From: SAR202 cluster bacterium bin127 | Lineage (GTDB): Bacteria > Chloroflexota > Dehalococcoidia > Lucifugimonadales > Lucifugimonadaceae | Direction: 5' to 3' | Assembly (NCBI GenBank): GCA_002239045.1 | Contig: MPNN01000009.1 | Span: 25,569 to 89,568 of the forward strand | Length of the DNA: 64,000 bases | In this document: positions 1-8,134 of the stretch, piece by piece | Layout of the letters: the number at the start of each line of letters is the position of its first letter | How positions within the stretch are numbered: position 1 is the first letter of the stretch | Translations under genes and position numbers: made by a program | Notes under the pieces: model-generated | The model's input: only the letters and a program-made list of their open reading frames with translations | Told to the model about the DNA's origin: nothing | Database searches by the model: none

Positions 1-558
1 CTCGATGGAAAAGGAATGACGTGTCTTTCCGTTCTTGAGATTGGAAGACTTTATCGACCTGCCATTACCAGCGGCGGTGTTAGGTCCAGGCGGTGAAAGT
101 GTCACCGTAGAACCATCGTCAGCCACAGCAGTGACTGTTTTCCACCCATTCGCATTTGCAGCGGCAGGAAACCCTTCCGTTCTTACTCTGTCCCCTACCT
201 TGAGTGCGCCAAACCCAGAGGCCGTGTCTGTGTACACACCTGCGGCGACAGCTAGATTCGCGTCACCTGAAATGCTGATATCCGTCCATGGGTTGAAGAA
301 CGCGCTGGGCAGGAGGTCGTCCAGGTTCCCATGTGACAGAGACGTGGGGATGTCGCCACCGAAGGACGAACCCAGCGGAATCACGTCGAAGAACTGCCTG
401 TCGGAGCTGATCTCCGGGCTGTCTTCGTCGTTGATGTTTGCAACGAGCGATTCGGAGTTGTACCGAAGCTCGCGCTTGGCGTTTTCAGGTACGGCGATTC
501 CGAACTGCCCAGCGGCCTCTGCCTGGTATGAGATTTCAACTTGGTTGGCTTCGCTCAT
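1..558 (-). CDS. Tail tube protein (N-terminal part, runs off window)
   Basis: These are the first 186 codons of a gene that continues beyond base 1; no stop is present. The ATG at 558 has GGAGG upstream at normal spacing. The N-terminal region looks like phage tail tube proteins of the Phage_tube_2 type: a QFGIAVPENAKRELR segment, then SESL, then SPEISSDRQFFDVIPLG at residues 47-63, then a GGDIPTSLSH strand. Such proteins stack as hexameric rings to form the tube through which DNA passes. It is the last visible gene of the leftward head-to-tail series and starts 15 bases after its upstream neighbour. It shows that the phage has a long tail; whether the tail is contractile cannot be told. Confidence 0.75.
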   Translation of the reverse strand, partial: MSEANQVEISYQAEAAGQFGIAVPENAKRELRYNSESLVANINDEDSPEISSDRQFFDVIPLGSSFGGDIPTSLSHGNLDDLLPSAFFNPWTDISISGDANLAVAAGVYTDTASGFGALKVGDRVRTEGFPAAANANGWKTVTAVADDGSTVTLSPPGPNTAAGNGRSIKSSNLKNGKTRHSFSIE

Positions 559-573
559 TACTTCATCCTCCGT

Positions 574-1716
574 TTAGGTCTGTTGCAATCTTTGAATAAG
601 AATTGCTTCCCCGTCTTCCGTGCCAGTGGAATACCATTCCACCTCCAACTGAGAGGGAGCGTTGGATCCTCCCGAACCTCCTCCCGGAGGTTCCACCATT
701 CGTGCCTTGGTAATGGACACGGACGGGAATGTGAATTTGTACCCATCTTTGGGGGATATAGTTTGTTCCAAATTGAAAGACAATGGGAAACCTCCCAGAC
801 TCTCATTGGACTCAAAATCAGACAGCAAAGCGCGGATGGTTCCTTGCGTGTCTTGGTCAAGAACTATGCCTAGAGTACCTCCACAAGAAAACGGGGTTTG
901 CGACAATGCGATATCAAATGGGAATAAAGATCCCAGTCCGTATTTTGGACGAACAGAATTGCGAAAGAAGCAATCTACGAAAACGTGCTTGTCCTCCCCT
1001 CCTGACAAGTAATTCCCTACCCTCAAGTTAGTAAGGTTTGATAGCACTACTTCAGCACCTGCGCTCAATTCGTGAAAGTGACGATCATCTTCAAGTCCTT
1101 CCGACGAAAAGTCCTCCGGGTATCGTCGACCACTGCCTGCCTCGTAGTCCGTGCAAATGAAACCAAACGTGCAAACACCTAGTTCGCCGACGGTGCTGAG
1201 ACGTGTTGTATGACTGAAAGACAGGTCATCAATTACCACCCCCTTGAAAACTTGCAATGCCGTGTTTGCAGGTGGATGGCTGCCATCGTCGTCCTGCCTA
1301 ACCAAAAGAAGACTTCTTCGGTGTGATCCGTTACGGATGAAAGGTCCATCATCCTCAATCACCGCATCCACTACTGGAATACCCAAACCTTGACTTGCAG
1401 GACTCGGTTGACTCCATAGAACACTCTGCAGCAAACGTCCCAAGTTTCTCAGACCCAAAGATACCTGACCAACCTGCCTGGCGTTAATCTTCGTAGGTGG
1501 CTGTAGAGGCCCTCGACCTGCACTAGTGGCTACCTCGGCTGATTCCTCCTCCTCATATTCAATCCTTACACTGTTGGTTATTCCAGGAAGTGCGCGTCCC
1601 CTGAGCACCAAGTCACGCTGAGTGTCGTCGGTCTCCGTACCCGTATCAGGCAAGGCCCCGCGCGCTATGCCAGACCTGAAAGAGGTCTCTATCGCGTAGT
1701 AAAGACGTGCGCTCAT
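574..1716 (-). CDS. Tail structural protein, possibly tube-like
   Basis: A 380-residue protein starting at an ATG that overlaps the stop of the upstream gene as ATGA. I do not recognise a named family with certainty. The second half has alternating beta-strand texture, a FKGVVIDDLSFS segment and a C-terminal YKFTFPSVSITKARM strand followed by a PPGGGSGGS linker, which is reminiscent of tail tube proteins. Its position between the terminator-like gene and the tube gene supports a tail role. It could instead be a minor tail or sheath-like protein. Its DNA is visibly less GC-rich than that of the capsid genes upstream. Confidence 0.5.
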   Translation of the reverse strand: MSARLYYAIETSFRSGIARGALPDTGTETDDTQRDLVLRGRALPGITNSVRIEYEEEESAEVATSAGRGPLQPPTKINARQVGQVSLGLRNLGRLLQSVLWSQPSPASQGLGIPVVDAVIEDDGPFIRNGSHRRSLLLVRQDDDGSHPPANTALQVFKGVVIDDLSFSHTTRLSTVGELGVCTFGFICTDYEAGSGRRYPEDFSSEGLEDDRHFHELSAGAEVVLSNLTNLRVGNYLSGGEDKHVFVDCFFRNSVRPKYGLGSLFPFDIALSQTPFSCGGTLGIVLDQDTQGTIRALLSDFESNESLGGFPLSFNLEQTISPKDGYKFTFPSVSITKARMVEPPGGGSGGSNAPSQLEVEWYSTGTEDGEAILIQRLQQT

Positions 1717-2570
1717 TGCTCTATCTCAAACAGGTGATGGATGGCGGCTATGTATACCACACCCGCATGGTACCTTTTGCTGTGAAACACAACCCTATCT
1801 TCGTTGAATGCGCCCATGTCATCTTTCGGATTGAATGGGACCCATGTGTGGTCGAATGTTCCCAGAGTGCGTTCTATAGCAATGTTGTACACCGCTCCAA
1901 ATGCCAATCCAGTCGGAGGCTCAAACCAGAACCTGGGATGGTCCTCCGTAGTTACGGGGAAAACGATTCTTGCAGGAGACGCCAATGTAACCCCTACAGG
2001 AGAGCCGGCACCCACTACAAAGTCATCCAGATCCTCATTCACCAGTCCGTATGCAAGAGACAAAGCACCAGAAACACCAGCACTGTTTTGACGTACATAA
2101 ACGGTATCCACGTTGACTTGGTACCAACCGTTCTCGGGACCAATCCTTCGCAGATTCGAACGTCGGCACTGTACAAACCCAGACACATCCGTAAGTGCAA
2201 TAGACTGCAAGTCGAGGATAGCGGACACAATGTCCGCCACGCGCCGAATGCAATTCGCCTTGGCGTTTTCGGGATGAAAGATCTGGACCGAGATCACCCC
2301 GTTGTGCTGACGTATCGGGTTGTCCCCAAGAGTAATCTGTGAGGCCCCCGCTGGCAGTATCGTGAGACGCACCCACACGGTTTCTTGCGGGTTGTCCTGG
2401 TCGGGCGTCGGGGCTGTGAACTGAACGTTGTCATACGCCACGCGACAGTCTGCGCGCACTGTAGGGGCACCTAAGGGGTATCCATCCCAATAAGCGTCCG
2501 CAGCGAAGAATCGTTCCCACCGGTCGTGGAACCATCCTTCTATAGCAGCACGTTCGGCCTCGAAGCTCAT
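1713..2570 (-). CDS. Tail terminator-like protein with C-terminal extension
   Basis: A 285-residue protein whose first 165 residues resemble phage tail terminators of the DUF4128 kind: an AIEGWFHDRW helix near the start, a VRLTILPAGASQITLG strand pair, then RQHNGVISVQIFHPENAKAN and a WYQVNVDTVYVRQ strand. Terminators cap the tail tube and bind the head connector. Residues 165-285 are an extra beta-rich part I do not recognise. Its ATG overlaps the stop of the HK97 gp10-like gene as ATGA, which fits the usual order of adaptor, closure, gp10-like and terminator. Confidence 0.65.
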   Translation of the reverse strand: MSFEAERAAIEGWFHDRWERFFAADAYWDGYPLGAPTVRADCRVAYDNVQFTAPTPDQDNPQETVWVRLTILPAGASQITLGDNPIRQHNGVISVQIFHPENAKANCIRRVADIVSAILDLQSIALTDVSGFVQCRRSNLRRIGPENGWYQVNVDTVYVRQNSAGVSGALSLAYGLVNEDLDDFVVGAGSPVGVTLASPARIVFPVTTEDHPRFWFEPPTGLAFGAVYNIAIERTLGTFDHTWVPFNPKDDMGAFNEDRVVFHSKRYHAGVVYIAAIHHLFEIEQ

Positions 2571-3028
2571 TCGGTTATGATCTCCTGAATCACCTGTGCT
2601 ACTTCTGCGACGGTGTCTTCCACAAACCCCTTCGGTGCCTGGTCCGAGTGACCATCGTTCAATGCCTGGATGTACGGGAGGTTGTTCGTTATGTGCACCG
2701 CGTCGCTGCCGTCCACACTACCCAACTCAGCAGAAGCGTACGCCAGAGCCTTTGCATCCTCCGAAGCGGCGTTCGCCTTGTTACCGGCTTTACGTCGGCT
2801 CTTCGATTCCTCCTCTGTCATGGCGTGCGAAGGAGGAGGTGACGGAGCGCCTACGTTGATACCCCAGTTGGACTTGGCACGACCTGTGTCTACAGGGGTT
2901 TTCTGAACCACACCCGTGAACACCTGAAGTGCCACACGTTGAGTGACAACCCCTACACCCACGTCCAGTCGGTTTGCGAATGCCTCCAGGTCGGCCTCGA
3001 ATCGCCTCAGTGCGCGCTCGTCAGGCAT
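2567..3028 (-). CDS. HK97 gp10-like neck/tail completion protein
   Basis: A 153-residue protein with the signature of the HK97 gp10 family. KTPVDTGRAKSNWG lies in the middle of the first half, and NNLPYIQALNDGHSDQAPKGFV lies near the C terminus in two recognisable blocks (NLPYIQALN and GHSDQAPKGFV). Members sit at the head-tail junction or help complete the tail. The gene shares its first bases with the end of the preceding closure gene and its last bases with the start of the terminator gene, so the connector genes are probably translationally coupled. Confidence 0.8.
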   Translation of the reverse strand: MPDERALRRFEADLEAFANRLDVGVGVVTQRVALQVFTGVVQKTPVDTGRAKSNWGINVGAPSPPPSHAMTEEESKSRRKAGNKANAASEDAKALAYASAELGSVDGSDAVHITNNLPYIQALNDGHSDQAPKGFVEDTVAEVAQVIQEIITE

Positions 3029-3444
3029 CAGCCGCTACCTTCTCGAACTTGCAGGGTGTAAAGAGCCCCGGCCGGGTCCACGGACACATCCACAATCTTC
3101 AGCAGGGACGTCCCTACACGCAAACGATCCCGCGTGCTGATTTCCCCATTACCCGACACGTTCACCTTGGACCGTTCTATGAGAACCTGCTGGTCGGTAC
3201 GAAGAATGATTTCCTCGTCCACCTTGCTGGCCTCGTAGTCAAGCACCAACCCAACCACCACCTCCCGCGCAGGAGCGTACTGCGCCAAAGCTCCAGTCGC
3301 TGGATTGTAGTTCTTGGACTCAGCCTGCTGATACCGCTCTATGGTGATGCTCTGCTGAAAGTCCACGAGGAGCTCGAACGCCGAGGCAACGGACGTTTGG
3401 ACCGTTTGGACCAATCCTTGTACTTCGGGCAGGTTGATGCTCAT
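3028..3444 (-). CDS. Head-closure (stopper) protein
   Basis: A 138-residue protein in the position of the SPP1 gp16/HK97 gp7-like stopper, between the adaptor and the gp10-like gene. It is beta-rich, with an ITIERYQQAESKNYNPATG segment near residue 33 and a RDRLRVGTSLLKIVDVSVD strand pair near the C terminus, the usual texture of this fold. Stopper proteins close the portal channel and dock the tail. The call rests on gene order and fold texture more than on a specific motif. Confidence 0.6.
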   Translation of the reverse strand: MSINLPEVQGLVQTVQTSVASAFELLVDFQQSITIERYQQAESKNYNPATGALAQYAPAREVVVGLVLDYEASKVDEEIILRTDQQVLIERSKVNVSGNGEISTRDRLRVGTSLLKIVDVSVDPAGALYTLQVREGSG

Positions 3445-3971
3445 GTCCGTACCACCCTAAGAGGCGTCTTCCCTACCAACGTGCCCAGACCTTGCAACAG
3501 ATCCACCACAGTGGCGGGGATGGGCTCCTCCCTTGTCTCGCGCACCTTTTCCCTGTCCTCAGAGAAGCCCAGCCGAATCGGACCCACCGCCACGCTTCGA
3601 ATTGCTTGCGTGCTGTCACCTGACTCGGCTGCGGTGCGATCCCTTGCAAGAAGCAGCCAGGCAAGCTCCGCAGTGGCCTCCTTCACCTGCCGGGGAATCA
3701 CATTGTACTCTATGTAGAATCCCTCGCGATCCGTCGCCGAATTTCTTGGCCACTGCAGAGCTTGTTCTTGGTATAACCCGTAGCGGCGTCCGACGAAGCG
3801 CACACCATTGTCCAACATTCGCGTGGCCCAGATAAGAGCCTTTTCCTTGTCTGCTGCGTCGGCCGACGCCCACCCCGAATTGTGCAAACGAGTCGCGTGG
3901 TACTCATCCGCCTCTTCGACGGTGAGGTAGGAGTTCGAGCGCGGCCCGCCTACTGTGGTGTCCAAAGGCAT
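3441..3971 (-). CDS. Head-tail adaptor (DnaT-like/gp15 type)
   Basis: Adaptor protein of about 176 residues. It opens with NSYLTVEEADEYHATRL and contains KEKALIWATRMLDNGVRFVGRR and ALQWPRN, the marks of the phage adaptor family often labelled DnaT-like. A helical bundle follows (QVKEATAELAWLLLARDRT). Adaptors bind the portal ring and extend the DNA channel. The ATG at 3971 overlaps the upstream stop as TGATG; a GTG one codon earlier (3974) is an equally possible start. It is the first of four connector genes that follow the coat gene. Confidence 0.75.
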   Translation of the reverse strand: MPLDTTVGGPRSNSYLTVEEADEYHATRLHNSGWASADAADKEKALIWATRMLDNGVRFVGRRYGLYQEQALQWPRNSATDREGFYIEYNVIPRQVKEATAELAWLLLARDRTAAESGDSTQAIRSVAVGPIRLGFSEDREKVRETREEPIPATVVDLLQGLGTLVGKTPLRVVRT

Positions 3972-4297
3972 CACTCATCCTCCTCGTTTTCCGGCTTGTC
4001 GGCGTCCGGGTCCATAAACACCGTACCTTGCATCGCCTCGCGTTCAAACTCTTGAGACATCACCCTGCAAGCGCCTATCACGTTATACCAGGAATCAAAG
4101 TTTCCCACAATCCAGTAACAAGAATCAACCGCACCTCTTTGACAACAAACCATTCCAAATCCCTGAATCTTCCCTGCTCGGGCTTCCTCAAGGATGAGCT
4201 CCAAACGCCGAACTACGTTGTCGTTCGGCTTCGGGTTCTGGCGTTCGGCCAGCGAGACGATTGCCCCGCTGGCCTTGTCCTTGGACTCCGTGTTCAT
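3971..4297 (-). CDS. Small protein of unknown function, capsid operon
   Basis: A 108-residue protein, not recognised. The ATG at 4297 overlaps the upstream stop, which fixes the start; the reading frame stays open further upstream but there runs over the neighbouring gene. The chain has a charged N-terminal helix (NDNVVRRLELILEEARAG), a central GFGMVCCQRGAVDSCYWIVG strand region with three cysteines, and an acidic tail ending in DKPENEEDE. It lies between the coat gene and the adaptor, so a minor head role is possible. Confidence 0.6.
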   Translation of the reverse strand: MNTESKDKASGAIVSLAERQNPKPNDNVVRRLELILEEARAGKIQGFGMVCCQRGAVDSCYWIVGNFDSWYNVIGACRVMSQEFEREAMQGTVFMDPDADKPENEEDE

Positions 4298-4602
4298 CAG
4301 GTGTTGCCTGCCTCGTAACGCTCGTACTGATCGCTGCGCAGCGCGTCGGTCACCGAGATGTCGGGCAGACGATTGCGGAGTTCCTTGAGCTCCGGGTAGC
4401 CGTCCTTCCTCCACCAGTCGTCGTTCGCCTTGTCGGGGTCGGCCTCGGACATGGACTGAATCTCGGCGTACACCGCCTCTTCCACCGAACCCTTGCCGCC
4501 GCCGTCGACCAGCTCGTGGATGCTCGAATCGAAGTCGGACTCGTTGATCGTCACCACGTCTTCGCCGAACTCGTCGGGCCATAGCACTTCGAGTGTTTTC
4601 AT
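4297..4602 (-). CDS. Small acidic protein following the coat gene
   Basis: A 101-residue acidic protein with AAGGAG before its ATG. The segment GEDVVTINESDFDSSIHELVD resembles short proteins often found just after phage coat genes; it is seen here as VVTINESDFD followed by HELVD. The C-terminal half is helical (YPELKELRNRLPDISVTDAL). Function is unknown. A strong hairpin at 4645-4668 separates it from the coat gene, which may lower its transcription relative to the coat protein. Confidence 0.6.
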   Translation of the reverse strand: MKTLEVLWPDEFGEDVVTINESDFDSSIHELVDGGGKGSVEEAVYAEIQSMSEADPDKANDDWWRKDGYPELKELRNRLPDISVTDALRSDQYERYEAGNT

Positions 4603-4644
4603 CTGCTAAGCTCCTTGGGACAAACCTGAAGAAATCGTCCAAGG

Positions 4645-4668
4645 GGCACCCCAAGTGAGGTGCCCCAA
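4645..4668 (-). terminator. Hairpin after the coat gene (terminator or attenuator)
   Basis: GGGGCACC and GGTGCCCC form an 8-bp GC-rich perfect stem around an 8-base loop, 24 bases past the coat stop in the leftward direction. No long T tract follows, so partial termination or mRNA 3-prime protection of the coat message is more likely than full termination. Confidence 0.6.
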
Positions 4669-4691
4669 GAAACGAAATGACCGCCGGCGAA

Positions 4692-5801
4692 TCAGCCGAG
4701 GATTCGGACGCCGAGCTCCGGACGCTGAATGATGCAGCCATAGAGCAGGTCGAAGGACCACTCGGTCTGCTTGTGCTGCCTCGACACCTCGAGACGAAGC
4801 GTCAGTCCGGTGACGGGGTCGGTCTCCGCCATGATGGTGGAACCCAGCCCGTCCTCCGCCAGAAGCGGCCGTGAAGCGAACGCGATACAGTCGCGCGAGA
4901 ATGCCACATTGTGCACCGTGGTCTCTGCGATTGTGATCACCGCGTTGTCCGCCGCGGGCTGCTGCAACGGCGGGTTGATCGTCACGGCCCCGCCAGCGAT
5001 ATCCCTGGTGGCGGTGTACGGCTGCATATCACCCGCAATGGTGAATGCAACACCCGCACGAATGCCCGCAGCGCCCGCACCGTCCACCGTCAGGGACGAG
5101 ACTCCGGCATTGTGGGCGTTGACCACGGCCGCGACGGCGCCTCCACCCCGAGTGGCCGTGAAGACCTGCTGATCTTCGAGCCATCGGATGCCGAACTTTC
5201 GCTCGATGTCACCATCCATGATCGCCGCGGGATTGGCCGACCACGAAACGTCCTGGAACGCTCGCTGGTTGAGAGCCGACGCTGCGGCATCGGGATCCAG
5301 CACGGAGAACCGCTCCGCGGCCGGCGCCTTCTGCTTGTTCAGTTCCCTTCGAGCACCGGTGGCGATGGTCACATCACCTCCGAACGGAGTGGTGCCCGCC
5401 GTGCCGATGGCCGTGGGAATGCCCAGAGCAGCGACGCGCAGAATGTGCGCGTTGACCGTGTCCACGAGCGACGAGATGGCGTAGGTGGCTTTGCGCGGAA
5501 TGTAGCCATTCATGACCGCCTGCATGTCGCGGTCGGTCATGTAGAAGGGCGCTTCCTTCCACTGATCCAGCGGGAGCTGAATCTTGGTGGCGTCGTCTGC
5601 GGGTGCCCCAGGCGGTACGGGACCCGGATTCACGTCGCGGACTGCGACCGGACCAGGCGCCGGGATGTCGACCGTATCACCCTTCTCGGCGAACTCGGAC
5701 GAGTAGTCCGTGTTGACCACCATGGGCATCATGTTGAAGTTGCGGAGTGCGAGGAGACCCTGCGCCAGCAACTGCGGTACTACAGCTTCGATATCGTTCA
5801 T
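4692..5801 (-). CDS. Major capsid protein, P22 coat-like
   Basis: A 369-residue coat protein. The C-terminal block SRDCIAFASRPLLAEDGLG, then DPVTGLTLRLEVSRQHKQ, then a WSFDLLYGCIIQRPELGVRIL ending, is typical of the P22 coat (gp5) branch of the HK97 fold. The middle holds a beta-rich region (VDGAGAAGIRAGVAFTIAGD) that could be an inserted domain as in P22. The start at 5801 (MNDIEAVVPQ) is chosen because AGGTG lies just before it and 13 upstream codons look non-coding. It is preceded by about 210 bases without a gene and followed by a hairpin, which suits a strongly expressed unit. Confidence 0.85.
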   Translation of the reverse strand: MNDIEAVVPQLLAQGLLALRNFNMMPMVVNTDYSSEFAEKGDTVDIPAPGPVAVRDVNPGPVPPGAPADDATKIQLPLDQWKEAPFYMTDRDMQAVMNGYIPRKATYAISSLVDTVNAHILRVAALGIPTAIGTAGTTPFGGDVTIATGARRELNKQKAPAAERFSVLDPDAAASALNQRAFQDVSWSANPAAIMDGDIERKFGIRWLEDQQVFTATRGGGAVAAVVNAHNAGVSSLTVDGAGAAGIRAGVAFTIAGDMQPYTATRDIAGGAVTINPPLQQPAADNAVITIAETTVHNVAFSRDCIAFASRPLLAEDGLGSTIMAETDPVTGLTLRLEVSRQHKQTEWSFDLLYGCIIQRPELGVRILG

Positions 5802-5966
5802 TCTTCTGCACCTCGTTGGCAGTGGTTGACAAAAACACACAAAGTCGTTTGACCGACTAGCATGCCACCACCCCGTGGTGCAGCCGTTAGCGGCCCCGCC
5901 GCCTCCGACACCTCACAGCCCCGCTGCAAGGTTGCATTTACGATCTTCGATCAGGATCGTAAAAGC
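5802..5966 (-). promoter_or_regulatory. Leader region upstream of the coat gene
   Basis: About 165 bases without a gene between the coat start and the upstream terminator. It holds an imperfect inverted repeat, ACGATC and GATCGT around 5940-5960, and GC-rich tracts. I see no convincing sigma-70 promoter, but a transcription start in this stretch is likely because a strong terminator lies just upstream. Confidence 0.35.
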
Positions 5967-5993
5967 AAAAAAAAGCGCCCGTCAATGGGCGCT
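5967..5993 (-). terminator. Intrinsic terminator after the NADAR genes
   Basis: On the minus strand AGCGCCC, a 6-base loop and GGGCGCT are followed by eight T residues, a textbook rho-independent terminator. It lies 20 bases past the stop of the NADAR fusion gene and separates the accessory genes from the coat unit. Confidence 0.9.
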
Positions 5994-6013
5994 TCGGGAC
6001 ACTACAAGCCTCC

Positions 6014-7114
6014 TTATTTCGACTTAAGCTTCAACTCCTCTCGCACTTGCATGAGTTCGACATTCCACCCATGCAACTTGTCATTCAGAAGGGCGTCACC
6101 CGTACCCACAAGCTTCCATGCCAGGGTCTCATCCTCGAACTTGCGCCGAAGGATATCGAGCTTCACGTCATCCCGCACCTTATCCCAATCACCGCGCAAC
6201 GTGTGCTTGTCGATACCCGTCCATATACTGCGTAGCTTCGAGGCTCCCTTCGCCTGCCGAATGGCACGGCGGTCCATTGCGCGAAACGTTGCGGAGGCGT
6301 AGAAGGCGTGCAACGCACTTGGGTAGGTACGCCCGTCTTCTAGCTTTATCGGACACGGGTTCGCGTTGTTCAGGAAGGCGTACTCACCGGTGAATACCTG
6401 AATGGTACCGGGAACCTTCGCTCGTTTCCGTTTGGGCTTTTTGCTCTGGATGTACGCCTTTGCGGACGGGTCTATCGTATCGCGAACTGGCTTGGTACGC
6501 TTCTTGGGTGCAGGCTCATCCACAGGCAATAGACACTGTGGCATTACCTTGCGTCGTGTGCGCTTCAGCTTTTTGCCTGCGCGGGTGTCCAACAAACCCT
6601 TCACCATGACTCGCAGCCAATCGGGAGGCGGCCGTCCCCAATTGTATTCCACCTTGCCCTGACACCACTTGTACAGGTAGTAAGCACGGTACGAAAGGAA
6701 TATGTTGTTCGTCTTAAACGTATCGGGCATGCAGAGGGGCGAATTTGTGAGACTGCTGTCCAAGTCCTCCCACCCGGGTAGATTACCCGGAATCACCCGC
6801 AAACCTTCCATCAGTTCTTCACACTTGTGTCCCTTGTGTCTACGAAAACGAAACTCGCGGCACAGTCCATCGAACATGCAAAGTGCCCACGCATAGTTCG
6901 CAGCGTTGTTGCACGCCCACTTGACGATTGGATGATGTTGATAGGACGCCTTGTAGATTCCGTACTTGTCGAGCACGGAATCATCCCGTGTGCCCTTCAA
7001 CCTGTGCACCGTACTCAAAACTTGCGCTAGCTCCAATGGCATCTTGACTACGTGGCGATCACCGTGCATTGATGCCGCCACGTATGGGTCACCGTGCAAG
7101 ACAAAGATGTTCAC
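6014..7114 (-). CDS. Fusion of a conserved phage domain to a divergent NADAR domain
   Basis: A 366-residue two-domain protein. Residues 1-170 match a phage family of unknown function: NIFVLHGDPYVAASMHGDRHVVKMPLELAQVL, seen here as NIFVL, HVVKMPLE and a following HHPIVKWACNNAANYAWAL block. A basic linker follows. Residues from about 240 form a NADAR-like domain (YAFLNNANPCPI, LHAFYASATF, LRGDWDKVRDDVKLDILRRKF, LVGTGDALL). It lacks the usual acidic residue of the VEH motif and the terminal WG-G-N-LG block, so its activity may differ. NADAR proteins cleave ADP-ribose from modified guanine in DNA or act on related glycosides. The GTG at 7114 is preferred over a TTG one codon earlier because of GGGAGG spacing; it overlaps the upstream NADAR stop. 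Confidence 0.7.
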   Translation of the reverse strand: MNIFVLHGDPYVAASMHGDRHVVKMPLELAQVLSTVHRLKGTRDDSVLDKYGIYKASYQHHPIVKWACNNAANYAWALCMFDGLCREFRFRRHKGHKCEELMEGLRVIPGNLPGWEDLDSSLTNSPLCMPDTFKTNNIFLSYRAYYLYKWCQGKVEYNWGRPPPDWLRVMVKGLLDTRAGKKLKRTRRKVMPQCLLPVDEPAPKKRTKPVRDTIDPSAKAYIQSKKPKRKRAKVPGTIQVFTGEYAFLNNANPCPIKLEDGRTYPSALHAFYASATFRAMDRRAIRQAKGASKLRSIWTGIDKHTLRGDWDKVRDDVKLDILRRKFEDETLAWKLVGTGDALLNDKLHGWNVELMQVREELKLKSK

Positions 7115-7602
7115 CAACGCCTCCCGCTGTAATGGTCCCTAACCTGCATTAGGATTATACCAAGCTCGTTCCGCCCTTGTCCCTTGCACACGCCCCAGAA
7201 GGTATCGTTCCACCAGTTACCCTCCACCAGTTCCCGATCACCCGTCAGTACGAGAGCCTGGCGCAAGCTCTCGTGATTGCCGAACTTCAGAGACACCAGG
7301 TGCTCCATGACCTGAATCTTGACGTCCTCCCAATCGGGGCGGAGCTTTACTCGACGTCCCATCTTCTTCGCCAACCCCGGAGAGGATGCGAGGCGTATCT
7401 TGTTCCGCTCGTCAGGGTCCTGTGACTTCATCGCCTGAAAGGCGTGCTCCACAGTGGGGAACTCAACAGCGTCCGACGTAGCCCCGGTCAGAGGGAGGCT
7501 AAGGGAGGCAGGGTAGAAATTGGACAGGAAGGCGTGTTCGTCGCGAAACTCCAGCACAGGAGGACCTGCTCGACGCCTGCGGTATGTTTTTCTCACTTTC
7601 AT
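7111..7602 (-). CDS. NADAR-family ADP-ribosyl glycohydrolase
   Basis: A 163-residue single-domain protein with the whole NADAR signature: FLSNFYPASL near residue 27, FPTVEHAFQAMKSQD, a RPDWEDVKIQVMEHLVSLKF helix, and a C-terminal WWNDTFWGVCKGQGRNELG then LMQVR. Proteins of this family reverse ADP-ribosylation of guanine in DNA, and phage members are known to neutralise DarTG defence. The ATG at 7602 is chosen over a GTG four codons earlier because GGAGG lies between the two. It overlaps the stop of the HNH gene as ATGA and is followed directly by a second, fused NADAR gene. Confidence 0.8.
   Translation of the reverse strand: MKVRKTYRRRRAGPPVLEFRDEHAFLSNFYPASLSLPLTGATSDAVEFPTVEHAFQAMKSQDPDERNKIRLASSPGLAKKMGRRVKLRPDWEDVKIQVMEHLVSLKFGNHESLRQALVLTGDRELVEGNWWNDTFWGVCKGQGRNELGIILMQVRDHYSGRRW
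7154..7183 (-). promoter_or_regulatory. Possible promoter for the NADAR fusion gene
   Basis: TGGTATAAT (perfect -10 hexamer with an extended TGG) on the minus strand, with GGGACA 18 bases upstream as a partial -35. It lies inside the end of the upstream NADAR gene, about 40 bases before the GTG start. Confidence 0.45.
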
Positions 7603-8129
7603 ACCCGCCTCCACGTCACACCATTACAAGCGTTGAATGCCGCCGCGAGACAAACCCCAAACTCTTCACCTACCTGACTGTAGGTCCAACCTTTTTCAAA
7701 CTTCAACATTCTCATCTCCAACACCTCTTTCTCGGTGAGCACGCTCATAGAACGTTTCTCTCCATGAGAACTTCTGTCTTTATCTGCCATGTCCTTGAGG
7801 TTATCAGCCTGTGTTCCCAACCATAAATGATCAGGCCGGATACACCTCCGAACGTCGCATCTATGAAGGACGAACATACCATCCGGAATTGGCCCATTGT
7901 GGTAGATGTAGGAAATTCTGTGTACACCTACCGCCGCACCTCTTTTTCGTTTGCAGAAGGTAACTTGGACTAATGGATAGTAGTCTAAGGAAGTATCACC
8001 TCCTAAGTGCCTCCAACAACCGAATGGTGTTTTTCTTACGCGCCGCAGCACTCTGTCCCATACAGAGTCCAGTAAATCCTGTCTTGCAAGTAAAGATTTC
8101 TCTGCTAGACCGGAGTGCGAATACTTCAT
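7599..8129 (-). CDS. HNH homing endonuclease with C-terminal HTH
   Basis: A 176-residue HNH protein. The centre holds VGVHRISYIYHNG, VLHRCDVRRCIRPDHLWLGT and QADNLKDM, the pattern of phage HNH homing enzymes (His, paired Cys, RPDHL, Asn). The C terminus is a helix-turn-helix of the intron-encoded repeat type (LTEKEVLEMRML, then WTYSQVGEEFGV). The start at 8129 follows a weak AGAAAA just after the upstream stop. The gene is AT-richer than its neighbours, which suggests separate acquisition. A relative with the same layout lies at 46580-47287. Confidence 0.8.
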   Translation of the reverse strand: MKYSHSGLAEKSLLARQDLLDSVWDRVLRRVRKTPFGCWRHLGGDTSLDYYPLVQVTFCKRKRGAAVGVHRISYIYHNGPIPDGMFVLHRCDVRRCIRPDHLWLGTQADNLKDMADKDRSSHGEKRSMSVLTEKEVLEMRMLKFEKGWTYSQVGEEFGVCLAAAFNACNGVTWRRV

Positions 8130-8134
8130 TTTTT

